This document shows, piece by piece, positions 1 to 8,151 of a DNA stretch of 64,000 nucleotides. How positions within the stretch are numbered: position 1 is the stretch's first letter; each line of letters opens with the position of its first letter. The translations under genes were made by a program, and so were the position numbers. The stretch spans positions 1 to 64,000 of the forward strand of contig JADJVH010000010.1 of the NCBI GenBank assembly GCA_016716665.1. Direction: 5' to 3'. This DNA comes from Candidatus Opimibacter iunctus. Lineage in GTDB: Bacteria; Bacteroidota; Bacteroidia; Chitinophagales; Saprospiraceae. The notes under the pieces were generated by a model, which searched no databases, was not told where the DNA came from, and worked only from the letters and a program-made list of their open reading frames with translations.

Positions 1-69
1 GACTCACGACTCACGTTTCACGGCTGGAAATTGCAGACTGATAGCTGGCGGCTGGTAGCTGGTAGCTAA
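1..69. other. Window edge, no gene seen
   Basis: This short stretch lies 3' of the helicase gene. It holds short imperfect repeats of the type gctggtagct. No gene or clear terminator is visible. Confidence 0.4.
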
Positions 70-1983
70 TTACTCGCTTTTCTTCTTCTTCCGCATTGGC
101 TCAACCACCAGTGTCGTGCCTTTATACTTAGCTTTCTTAAAAGCATTGATCACCTGGTCCTGGTAGTTTTCATCGACATCAAACACGGTGTGTGAAAACT
201 GGATATCGATCTTTCCGATCTGTGCTTCCTGGTCAGGAAGATATTGGTTGATCAATGACAGCAGTGTCTTTGGATTGAATTTATTGACCGTCCCGGCATT
301 GATCACCAGGGAAGTAAATTTGCCTTTTGGCCTGTCCTCTCCTCGCTTAGCCGGAGCCGGTTTGTCACCATAGCCCCTGTCATCACGCTTTGGCCTATCA
401 TCCCTGTCACCTCTAGGGCTTCTTTCTGCTCTTGGAGCTTTGTCATCCCGTGATCCATATTCTTTCTTCACCCATGGCTCCCTTGCGCCTCTTTCGCTTC
501 TTTCGCCTCTTGGGCCTTTATCATCACGCGAACCGTATTCTTTCTTCTTCCATGGCTCTCTTTCACCTCCGCTTCTTGAGCCCCTGTCATCCCTTGAGCT
601 TCTTTCGCTTCTTTGGCCTCTTTCGCCTCTTCCGCGATCATCACTCCTGTTTTTACTATCGAGATTGATATCTCTTGAATCTTTGTAGTAGGAAAGAAAC
701 TGATTAAACTCAATCGACATAAAGCGCTTGATGAGTTCATCGCGATCGAGCCAGCTGAGCTTGCTGAAGATCACCGGCAGGTAATCCTTGATCTGGCTTT
801 CATCCACCTCTACATTCTCCACTTTATCCACCAGGTGATAGAGTTGCTTTTCGCAGATCTCCTTTCCTGTTGGAACTAGTTTCTTTTCAAATGGCTTACC
901 GATACGACGCTCGAGATCTCTCAGGCGATTGTGTTCGCGGGAGTGGATGATCGTAATGGAAACGCCCTTGCGATGCGCACGACCTGTACGTCCGCTACGG
1001 TGGATATAGACATCCGGATCATCCGGAAGATTGTAATTGATGACATGGGTCAGGTCATTGACATCAAGTCCACGCGCTGCTACATCTGTGGCGATAAGCA
1101 ACTGTAGTGTCTTGCTCCTGAAGCGGCTCATCGTATATTCGCGTTGCTGCTGACTGAGGTCGCCATGCAATGCATCTGAGTTATACCCATCGGCCGATAG
1201 TTTCTCTGCGATCTCCTTCGTCTCAGCACGTGTGCGACAGAAGACGATGGCATAGATATCAGGATGCACATCCAGTATGCGCTTGATGGCTACATAGCGA
1301 TCCTTGGCTTGTACTTCGTAGTAGTGGTGTGTTACATTATCGGCACCGGTCTGCACTTTCTCCGCCGCGATTTCGATCGGATTATTCATGTAGGTCTTGA
1401 CGATCCGCATGATTTCGTGAGGCAACGTGGCCGAAAAGAGAAGGGTTTGTTTTTCAGCAGGAGTGGTAGCGAGGATGGCATCCATATCGTCCTTGAATCC
1501 CATGGACAACATTTCATCTGCTTCGTCCAGTACCAACCATTGGAGTTGATCGAGTTTTAATTTTTTGCGATTGACCAGGTCGAGCGCTCTACCGGGAGTG
1601 GCGACGACGATCTGTGCTTTATTTTTCAGTGCAAACACCTGGGTGTCCATGCTTGATCCTCCGTAGACAGGGACCACTTTGACACCGGGTAGGTTCTTTG
1701 CAAAGTTTTGCACTTCCTTGGTGATCTGGAGGCAGAGTTCGCGGGTAGGACAAAGGATCAGGGCCTGGACGTGATCTGATTTAAGATCCAGGTTGTTGAG
1801 GATCGGTATACCAAAGGCTCCGGTCTTACCTGTGCCGGTCTGGGCTCTTCCAATTAAATCCTGCGTAGATGAGATAATCTGGGGAATGGTCTTGGCCTGG
1901 ATGGAGGTGGGCTGTTCAAATCCCATTTCGCTAAGCGCGCTGAGGACTTCCTTCCTGAGGCCCATGTCTTGAAACGTCATCAT
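70..1983 (-). CDS. DEAD-box ATP-dependent RNA helicase with DbpA-type RNA-binding domain and RG-rich tail
   Basis: A cytoplasmic RNA helicase expected to unwind structured RNA during ribosome assembly or cold adaptation. All core motifs are visible: the Q motif region (FEQPTSIQAKTIP), Walker A AQTGTGKT, DEAD in LDEADEML, SAT in FSATLP, and HRSGRTGRA in the second RecA lobe. A charged linker rich in R, G, E and D (about residues 450-575) holds two imperfect copies of a block around EPWxKKEYGSRDDK. A small C-terminal DbpA-like RNA-binding fold follows and the protein ends in a basic KKKK stretch. The tandem ATG at 1981-1983/1978-1980 is preferred over the upstream ATG near 2028, because a -7 box (CAAAGGTA on plus, 2026-2033) would overlap the upstream start. 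It belongs to the DeaD/CsdA-like group; which paralogue is not certain. Confidence 0.93.
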   Translation of the reverse strand: MMTFQDMGLRKEVLSALSEMGFEQPTSIQAKTIPQIISSTQDLIGRAQTGTGKTGAFGIPILNNLDLKSDHVQALILCPTRELCLQITKEVQNFAKNLPGVKVVPVYGGSSMDTQVFALKNKAQIVVATPGRALDLVNRKKLKLDQLQWLVLDEADEMLSMGFKDDMDAILATTPAEKQTLLFSATLPHEIMRIVKTYMNNPIEIAAEKVQTGADNVTHHYYEVQAKDRYVAIKRILDVHPDIYAIVFCRTRAETKEIAEKLSADGYNSDALHGDLSQQQREYTMSRFRSKTLQLLIATDVAARGLDVNDLTHVINYNLPDDPDVYIHRSGRTGRAHRKGVSITIIHSREHNRLRDLERRIGKPFEKKLVPTGKEICEKQLYHLVDKVENVEVDESQIKDYLPVIFSKLSWLDRDELIKRFMSIEFNQFLSYYKDSRDINLDSKNRSDDRGRGERGQRSERSSRDDRGSRSGGEREPWKKKEYGSRDDKGPRGERSERGAREPWVKKEYGSRDDKAPRAERSPRGDRDDRPKRDDRGYGDKPAPAKRGEDRPKGKFTSLVINAGTVNKFNPKTLLSLINQYLPDQEAQIGKIDIQFSHTVFDVDENYQDQVINAFKKAKYKGTTLVVEPMRKKKKSE

Positions 1984-2025
1984 AAAATCTGCATAACAAT
2001 GGCCAACGATCGGCCATATTGGGCG

Positions 2026-2033
2026 CAAAGGTA
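2026..2033 (-). promoter_or_regulatory. Bacteroidota -7 box of the helicase gene
   Basis: On the minus strand this reads TACCTTTG, a perfect match to the Bacteroidota -7 consensus TAnnTTTG, about 45 nt ahead of the tandem ATG of the helicase. No clear -33 TTG was found at the ideal distance. Confidence 0.5.
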
Positions 2034-2237
2034 GTCATAATAAGTTAAGCATTAAGGGCTTAGGGGATAGTTAACAGCCCGGAAGAGGTTTTCGTGGGTA
2101 GATAAGCTCGCTATTTTGGAAAAACACAGGACAAGGTGGAGAATAATAAATATGTGTAAAGATTTAGGGCTTATCAGGTTAGGAGATTAGGAGATTAGGA
2201 GGTTAGGGGGATTTATGGTTATAAAGTTTATTACTTG
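2034..2237. other. Intergenic region with short GATTAGGA-type repeats
   Basis: Between the helicase promoter and the 3' end of the propeller lipoprotein gene. It contains an octamer-like direct repeat (ggagattag / ggagattag / ggaggttag, about 2180-2207). No ORF or hairpin terminator is convincing. Confidence 0.35.
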
Positions 2238-3374
2238 CTAATGAATAAACATTTCAAACTTCTTTCCATTAAACCTGTATACCCCGTCTGCGTCTGTGCC
2301 AAACCAAAGGTCGCCAAGATGATCTTTATATATCGTATTGACTGCATTGCTTGTCAGACCGTCCCTGGTCCTATACTGGGTCAGGTTGGTTCCGTCATAT
2401 CGCCAGACTCCTGCATCTACAGTGCCTATCCAAAGATCTCCATTACGGTCTTCATTGATCGAATAGACACGGGCCAATGTATTTGGTCCATCCTTACCGG
2501 ACAATCTAAATTCTGGATTACTAAGTCCCTTTTCTTCCGTAAAATTGATCAATGCTGTACCATCATACCTGAACAATCCAGATCCATTATTTCCAAACCA
2601 AAGATTTCCTTTGCTATCCTCAAACAAACCCAGCACAGCCGGACCAGCTAGCCCCTGATCAGTAAACCAAGTAAAGGTTTTCCCATCATAACGGCATACC
2701 CCATCAGCTTGTGTACCCATCCAAAGATTGCCTTCCCTATCCTTGAGGATGCAATACACTGCATATCGGCTGAGTGTATATGGCGAACCTTGCATGCCAT
2801 CTGCAGCAACGGGCTCCTTACCCAATGTCAGGTATACAAAAGAATCTTTGTTGTACCGATATACACCTCCTCCTGCGTAGAACCACAGGTCATCCGGTGC
2901 CAATGCCCATTCTTTACCTGAATGGTCGCTTGCTTGTAATCTTTCTTTGCTGGAAAATGTGGTAAATGCTTTTCCATCGAAACGGCTCACACCAAACAAA
3001 CCGGTACCGAACCAAAGGTTGCCGGATTGATCTTCCTGTATACTTTGCACCTGGTTGTTTGACAATCCATCTCTCTCCGTAAACTGGCTCAGATTTTTTC
3101 CATCCCATCGATATACACCCACTCCATTCGTGCCAAACCAATAATTGCGATGACTATCCTGGAAAATGCTCCGTATGTTCTGATCCATTCCTGCAGCCTT
3201 GTTGGTGATTAAAAAACTGCTGTTGAATTCAATTTCCGGTACTTCAGTTGTCTCCATGCCATGGCTGCCGATATACACGGGCTTGTTTTGTCCGTTGCAT
3301 GAGGCATAAGATATGACGATCAGCAGAAAGGGAAATCTCAAAATTGATCTGACCTTTTGTTTTAGGTTGTACAT
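2238..3374 (-). CDS. Lipoprotein with two-component-regulator-type beta-propeller repeats
   Basis: A 378-residue exported protein. The N-terminus has a basic start, a hydrophobic core and a Cys at SYASC-NGQ, which fits lipoprotein processing. The rest is a series of about seven propeller blades with the Reg_prop pattern: xGNLWFGT-x-GV-RYDGK-x-F-T-x2-GL. These blades normally form the sensory part of Bacteroidota hybrid kinases, but here no transmembrane helix, Y_Y_Y or kinase domain follows. It is probably a free-standing cell-surface or periplasmic propeller. Ligand unknown. It stands alone: the next gene upstream (3604) is divergent. Confidence 0.8.
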   Translation of the reverse strand: MYNLKQKVRSILRFPFLLIVISYASCNGQNKPVYIGSHGMETTEVPEIEFNSSFLITNKAAGMDQNIRSIFQDSHRNYWFGTNGVGVYRWDGKNLSQFTERDGLSNNQVQSIQEDQSGNLWFGTGLFGVSRFDGKAFTTFSSKERLQASDHSGKEWALAPDDLWFYAGGGVYRYNKDSFVYLTLGKEPVAADGMQGSPYTLSRYAVYCILKDREGNLWMGTQADGVCRYDGKTFTWFTDQGLAGPAVLGLFEDSKGNLWFGNNGSGLFRYDGTALINFTEEKGLSNPEFRLSGKDGPNTLARVYSINEDRNGDLWIGTVDAGVWRYDGTNLTQYRTRDGLTSNAVNTIYKDHLGDLWFGTDADGVYRFNGKKFEMFIH

Positions 3375-3559
3375 ATTAATGTTTTGCGATGCTTTTCAAG
3401 GCTTGAGTTTGAGGATGCTTGCATCAATACCCGCTAAAGGTCAAAGAAAATGATGACATAGGTTGCGAGATGTTATGAAGGTGTTATAACAGGGACTCAA
3501 TGATAAAATCCATCTTCCGTCTGGCAAATGGCTTAAGGCCTGCACCATCCATGATGTTA

Positions 3560-3567
3560 TATCTTTG
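3560..3567 (+). promoter_or_regulatory. Bacteroidota -7 box for the small Cys/His protein
   Basis: TATCTTTG matches TAnnTTTG and lies 36 nt before the ATG at 3604. It overlaps the alternative TTG start at 3565 and so argues for the ATG as the true start. Confidence 0.5.
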
Positions 3568-3603
3568 CTGTACGGCATATTTTCTTCGCCTAAAGCAAAT
3601 ACC

Positions 3604-3960
3604 ATGAGAAGCACGACCTGCAAAGGAAGTAACGGACAATACCTGGCTGAGTACCACAGCCAGGCTGCTGCATCTTTGGCTGCCGGAGAGACTGAAATGA
3701 ATTATGGCCATAAACTCACGCCCTACGAATGCCGGGCCTGCGGTTACTGGCATCTGGGTGTTGTCAAAACAAAACTGCAATGTATGCAGTGTACAGACAG
3801 TGGCTTGTTTCTCAAAGATCTCTATCCTTCAAGGGCTGAGGCCCAGAGCACTGCTGATCATCTCCGCAAGCAGCGGAAAATACAATTGTATCCTTATAAA
3901 TGTCCGCACACCAATGGGTGGCATCTGACAAAGCGTGTGCCTGGCAAGGGTAGGCAATAA
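3604..3960 (+). CDS. Small protein with two Cys/His WHL motifs (putative zinc-binding)
   Basis: A protein of about 118 residues that I do not recognise as a named family. Two similar blocks are visible: YECRACGYWHLG, followed about a dozen residues later by CMQC, and near the C-terminus YKCPHTNGWHLTKR. Both combine a Cys-x2-Cys or Cys-x-His element with a W-H-L core. This suggests a metal-binding or nucleic-acid-binding role. The middle is helical and basic. The ATG at 3604 is chosen over a TTG at 3565 because of the -7 box at 3560-3567. It faces the GNAT gene tail to tail. Confidence 0.6.
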   Translation: MRSTTCKGSNGQYLAEYHSQAAASLAAGETEMNYGHKLTPYECRACGYWHLGVVKTKLQCMQCTDSGLFLKDLYPSRAEAQSTADHLRKQRKIQLYPYKCPHTNGWHLTKRVPGKGRQ

Positions 3961-3983
3961 CGCACACATTTGTATTGCAATCG

Positions 3984-4784
3984 CTATCCCAGATTTCCCC
4001 CGATTCTATTATAAATCATAGACGGTTCCCAATGCCTGTTTATCCCCAATCGCATTCGCTTCTGCCTCCTGACCTCGGTGAATGGATATTGCCGAAGAAG
4101 TGCTTCCGCGCTTTTATTGTCAGCTGGAAATACGGCAAAATCCTTAGTAGCCAATCGAAACTTCATGAGCGATAGTCCAGCTGCAGTTGTTGCTGCTATG
4201 ATCAAGCCATCTCCCAGGGTAGGCAGATAATATCCTTCCAGATGATCATCGATGACAAATACAAAACCGTCAGTCAAATGTTCTTTGAGATGGAACATCC
4301 TATCCTCACCTGACACTTGTTGATCCAATATAGCAATCTGGTCAAGGTAGTCATTTGAATATGGCAGTATATGTTCATCCTGGTCCGCAGATTGTACTGG
4401 ACGTTCACTTTTAAAAAACAAATACTCCGCTTCAGTTTCAAACCCCACTTTTTTATACACCGGTTCCCCGAGCTCTGTAGCCAATAAGTAAATGGTCGTA
4501 CAGCATTTCGTATTTGCGATTTCTATTAATGCCTTTGTGATCGCCTGGCCGATACCCTGGTTCCTGTGATCAGGATGCACTATGATATGTGCCAGCCAGG
4601 CGACATCGTTGTGGATGATGGCTGTTCCGGTGCCAACGATTATATTTCCAACTGTGAGCTTCATCGGAAAGCAGAAATCCGATGTAGTATAAAAACTGAT
4701 GGAAGGCAAAGCTGTATCCCAACCTGGAGGAAGCAGTTCAGTGATCAGGTTTACATCCGCATGTGTAAGTGGGAGTAAGTTCAT
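3984..4784 (-). CDS. GNAT family N-acetyltransferase with C-terminal second domain
   Basis: A 266-residue cytosolic enzyme. Residues 1-140 form a GNAT fold: the strand with IIVHPDHRNQGIGQAI is motif A, containing the Q/R-x2-G-x-G/A acetyl-CoA pyrophosphate loop, and VYKKVGFE is motif B. Residues 150-266 resemble the C-terminal extension of YitH-like two-domain acetyltransferases (Acetyltransf_18 type). The substrate is unknown. It ends close to the small Cys/His gene and starts 18 nt after the HPt gene stop, so it may be the last gene of the phosphorelay operon. Confidence 0.8.
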   Translation of the reverse strand: MNLLPLTHADVNLITELLPPGWDTALPSISFYTTSDFCFPMKLTVGNIIVGTGTAIIHNDVAWLAHIIVHPDHRNQGIGQAITKALIEIANTKCCTTIYLLATELGEPVYKKVGFETEAEYLFFKSERPVQSADQDEHILPYSNDYLDQIAILDQQVSGEDRMFHLKEHLTDGFVFVIDDHLEGYYLPTLGDGLIIAATTAAGLSLMKFRLATKDFAVFPADNKSAEALLRQYPFTEVRRQKRMRLGINRHWEPSMIYNRIGGNLG

Positions 4785-4802
4785 TTTACACCATGAAGTA
4801 TG

Positions 4803-5138
4803 TTAGAATTGCTTTAACATTTCTGTAAGTTCATTTGCCGATGCTGATGACAAGGAGAGTGCGGTTTGATACAGGCTCTCTAATTCATCTACCGATTCTG
4901 CCTTCACAGCTTCTTCTATCTTGATGAGCTGCTCTTTCAAGCTGATGATACCCATAAATTCAGCCTGGGGCTTTAACGAATGGGCATTTATACGGAGCTG
5001 TTCCCAATCTTTGCTATCAAGGTTGCGTCGCATTTCCTCAAATGTCTTTGGTGCTACATCCAGGTATAAGGAGATGTAACGCTTCATCTTCTGGGGATCG
5101 TCCTTTGCGAACTTTCTTAAAAAGGTTAAATCGACCAT
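4803..5138 (-). CDS. HPt domain phosphotransfer protein
   Basis: A 111-residue single-domain histidine phosphotransfer protein. The helix carrying the conserved His is visible as NAHSLKPQAEFMG (His about residue 53), matching the HPt pattern AHxLKxxxxxxG. It would accept phosphate from the receiver domains of the hybrid kinases encoded just upstream and pass it to a terminal receiver. Its start codon directly abuts the stop of the single-receiver gene at 5139, so the two are almost certainly co-transcribed with the two hybrid kinases. Confidence 0.87.
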   Translation of the reverse strand: MVDLTFLRKFAKDDPQKMKRYISLYLDVAPKTFEEMRRNLDSKDWEQLRINAHSLKPQAEFMGIISLKEQLIKIEEAVKAESVDELESLYQTALSLSSASANELTEMLKQF

Positions 5139-5525
5139 TTACACATTGGCTTTAATCAGTTGGAAAATCTCCTCAAAAGCATCTTGCCCCTTTATCACAT
5201 AATGCATAGCGCCATACATGATCGTCTGAGAAGCTGTAGCATAGCTTTTCTGGCTGGACAGCATGATGACAGGTATGGCTTTGTCCCGTCTCTTGATTTC
5301 CTTCAGGATATCAATACCATTTGCTGCATCCTTCTCCTTCGAATTCAGGTAATAATCCAGGACTACCGCATCTGGTTGTTCATCCAGACTCTGTAGACAT
5401 GCTTCTCCTGTCGAAAAGGATTTGATACTAAAACCAGGATACTGGTCTTTCAAATAATCCGTTAGCATTTCGGACAATAAGGGCTCATCATCGACGATGA
5501 AAATGTTTGGATTGGTCTTAGTCAT
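5139..5525 (-). CDS. Single-domain response regulator (CheY-like receiver)
   Basis: A 128-residue stand-alone receiver with no output domain. The acidic pair is VDDE at residues 11-14, the phospho-acceptor is Asp57 in VVLDYYL, the Thr/Ser position is MLSSQ, and the C-terminal Lys is in VIKGQD. It overlaps the end of the upstream hybrid kinase by 8 nt and abuts the HPt gene. It could be a phosphate sink, or the terminal acceptor acting by protein-protein contact. Confidence 0.9.
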   Translation of the reverse strand: MTKTNPNIFIVDDEPLLSEMLTDYLKDQYPGFSIKSFSTGEACLQSLDEQPDAVVLDYYLNSKEKDAANGIDILKEIKRRDKAIPVIMLSSQKSYATASQTIMYGAMHYVIKGQDAFEEIFQLIKANV

Positions 5526-8151
5526 TCGTTTTTGTTTTTAAGTTATAGATCTTTTGTAGTAATTCATTCGTATCAAAAGGCTTCCCAATAAAATCATTCA
5601 TGCCTGCCTGATAACACAAATCGACTTCTTCTTTAAGCACATTTGCGGTCATCGCGATGATCGGTGTATTGGCTTTTTCGTTGTCAAAACCTCTGATAGC
5701 TATAGTAGCCTCGTACCCATTCATCTTGGGCATCTGGACATCCATCAGGATGACATCATAGCCGGACGATCGCATTTTTTCAACAGCAATCGCTCCATTC
5801 TCAGCTACGTCTACCTGAACGCCTTCAATGGCATCTTCTAATTCCTCCTGGGCCACTACCACATTGAATGGATTGTCTTCCACGAGCAGGATATGAATGC
5901 CTTTGAGTGTTCCTGCAATGTTACTATTTTCAGCAACATCATTGGCCTCCTGAGCAGGGGCGGTAGTCATTTCATAGGGGATGGTAAAGTGAAACTGACT
6001 GCCTATACCTTTTTCACTCGTTACCCAGATTTTGCCATTTTGCAATTCGACCAGCATCTTGGAAATGCTCAACCCCAATCCTGTACCTCCAAATTTTCTT
6101 GACGTGTCGCTGTAGGCCTGCTCAAAGGAATTGAATATTTTCTCTAACCGATCTTTGTCTATGCCTATGCCTGTATCGGACACGGTAAAATGGAGATGAA
6201 TGGCATCATCCACTTGTTTAGTATGTAATGTGGTTGTCACGATGCCTTTGTCAGTAAACTTAATAGCATTGCCGATTAGGTTAATCAGGATCTGGCGTAA
6301 TCTGGTGACATCGCCTTTGACATATAAGGGTTCCGCCGGAATGTCTTTCTTGAGCTCCAGTCCTTTTTCCTCGGCTTTAAATTGCATGATCGTGAAGACA
6401 TTATCTATTAAATCATTCACCTGGAAAGGTTCAATTTCGAATTCGATCTTACCGGCTTCGATTTTGGAGATGTCCAGGATATCGTTGATGACAATCAATA
6501 ACGATTCTGACGATTGCTTGATACTATCCAGGTAATCTTTTTGATCGTCTTTAGGATCGCGTCGGATCAATATGTCGGTCATGCCCTTTATCGCATTCAT
6601 AGGCGTACGGATCTCGTGGCTCATATTGGCGAGAAATTGGTGCTTCGCCCTTTCACTGGCCTGGGCCTTTTCTTTTTCGGCTTCGATGATTTTGTTTTTT
6701 TGTTCCAGTACCTCTTGAGTCTTTCTTATAAATTTCAAGCGATACAGCAACCCAATGGCCGCCAGCAAAGCTCCGATACCCAGGATAATGAGAAGATTTT
6801 TAGTAGTCTTTTGCCTATTGAGTTGTGTTTGAAATTCAAGCTCTGCTTTAAGCTGTTGACTGGTAAACTGATTCTCCAGCTCCAGGCGGGTTACTTCACT
6901 GCTATTCCTTAACACGTTCATTGAATCTTCAACCTGAACATAATTTTTGTAATTTTTCAATGCCGCTTTATAGTCCCCCTTTGCTTCATACGCTTTGACA
7001 AGCATATCAAATCTGTCTGAAGCTGTCTTAAAATAACTTTGGCCTAGTGCTTTCGTTGTGTTGAGCATTTTAATGGCATCGTCATACTTTTTCAGACCCA
7101 TGTAGGCTTTGGCCTTTTCAATGAAAAACTCTGGCTGTGCATTTATAACTCCGCCTTCCTCGTCAAAAAACGCTTCAACTTCGCTTAGTTCAGTTAAAGC
7201 CGCTGAATAGTCTCCGGCTAAATTCCTAATACCTGCATTTACGATCTTTGCATAATTATAGCAAGGCTCGCAATGCTTTACATTCTTCATGATGTAAAGC
7301 GCCGAATCAATATAGATCTGCGCCTTTATCTCATCTTTTCGTTCGATCATTAAACTGGACTTGGCTACATATTCACTCCCAAGGTTAAACGTATCTTTTA
7401 GCCTGTGAGACAGCTGTAAGCTTTTATCAATATACTTTTCCGCTTCTGTGTAATTTCCAATATTGGTATGAATAATGGCAAGCATTTCATTGTTTCGTGC
7501 ATAGCTGGCATCGATTAAATTCAAATCTTCCGCTAAACGCAAACTTTCCTGTAGATGCGATAATGCCTTTGGATATTGGTCTTTATTTATATAATAATTG
7601 CCGATAGCAGAATTTAATTCCTGGCGTATTTTAAGGTCCTCCGGAGTATCGGACAACGTACTTTCTATTTTATGGAATTCATTAAGAAATGCTTCATCCT
7701 TTATCACTTGCGTGCACGAACTCAATAAAATCATATAGGCCGTAAATACCGGAAATTTTGATGCATTGGCAAGTTTTGCACTTTCTAATACCTTTTCCGC
7801 TTCTAAACAGCCTTTTTGAAAGTCATGTTTATTTAGCCCGAAATTGAATGACGAGGTGAGATAAAATAGAGGCAAATATTCCTTCTTATCGAATCTGATG
7901 GCCAAGGCAATGGCTTCATCTGATGCCTCAAACCACTTGTTATTCAAACTCTGCTCATTTAGAAACAACTTAATATCATTGAGCCTGTCAAAGTAGGCAT
8001 CGATTCTGTCTACTTCCGGTTTTGTCGTATCTGACCAAATGGCATACAATGCTGCGTCATCTTTGGATTGGCTGTGCAGCATAGTTGTAGAAAATATCCC
8101 TACAAGAACCCAAATGAACCTGATATTTATTTGAAAATGGGATTTCATCAT
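5518..8151 (-). CDS. Hybrid histidine kinase with periplasmic TPR sensor
   Basis: An 877-residue membrane hybrid kinase. Order: signal peptide (residues 1-28, ending LHSQS), a periplasmic region of tetratricopeptide-like helices (about 30-430), one transmembrane helix (about 452-471), a coiled coil, HisKA with His512 in NMSHEIRTP, HATPase_c (N box, G boxes such as FGGTGLGLS), and a C-terminal receiver (ILLVEDNPFN; phospho-acceptor Asp in ILMDVQMP). The kinase and receiver modules are nearly identical to those of the next gene upstream (8148-11372), so one half arose from the other by recent duplication or gene conversion. It overlaps both neighbours by a few bases (4 nt upstream, 8 nt downstream), which indicates one operon. 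Confidence 0.92.
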   Translation of the reverse strand: MMKSHFQINIRFIWVLVGIFSTTMLHSQSKDDAALYAIWSDTTKPEVDRIDAYFDRLNDIKLFLNEQSLNNKWFEASDEAIALAIRFDKKEYLPLFYLTSSFNFGLNKHDFQKGCLEAEKVLESAKLANASKFPVFTAYMILLSSCTQVIKDEAFLNEFHKIESTLSDTPEDLKIRQELNSAIGNYYINKDQYPKALSHLQESLRLAEDLNLIDASYARNNEMLAIIHTNIGNYTEAEKYIDKSLQLSHRLKDTFNLGSEYVAKSSLMIERKDEIKAQIYIDSALYIMKNVKHCEPCYNYAKIVNAGIRNLAGDYSAALTELSEVEAFFDEEGGVINAQPEFFIEKAKAYMGLKKYDDAIKMLNTTKALGQSYFKTASDRFDMLVKAYEAKGDYKAALKNYKNYVQVEDSMNVLRNSSEVTRLELENQFTSQQLKAELEFQTQLNRQKTTKNLLIILGIGALLAAIGLLYRLKFIRKTQEVLEQKNKIIEAEKEKAQASERAKHQFLANMSHEIRTPMNAIKGMTDILIRRDPKDDQKDYLDSIKQSSESLLIVINDILDISKIEAGKIEFEIEPFQVNDLIDNVFTIMQFKAEEKGLELKKDIPAEPLYVKGDVTRLRQILINLIGNAIKFTDKGIVTTTLHTKQVDDAIHLHFTVSDTGIGIDKDRLEKIFNSFEQAYSDTSRKFGGTGLGLSISKMLVELQNGKIWVTSEKGIGSQFHFTIPYEMTTAPAQEANDVAENSNIAGTLKGIHILLVEDNPFNVVVAQEELEDAIEGVQVDVAENGAIAVEKMRSSGYDVILMDVQMPKMNGYEATIAIRGFDNEKANTPIIAMTANVLKEEVDLCYQAGMNDFIGKPFDTNELLQKIYNLKTKTND

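Noticed and set aside
468..740. Overlapping Ser/Ala/Lys-rich frame within the helicase tail
   Set aside because: It is a shadow of the low-complexity RG-rich tail coding sequence.
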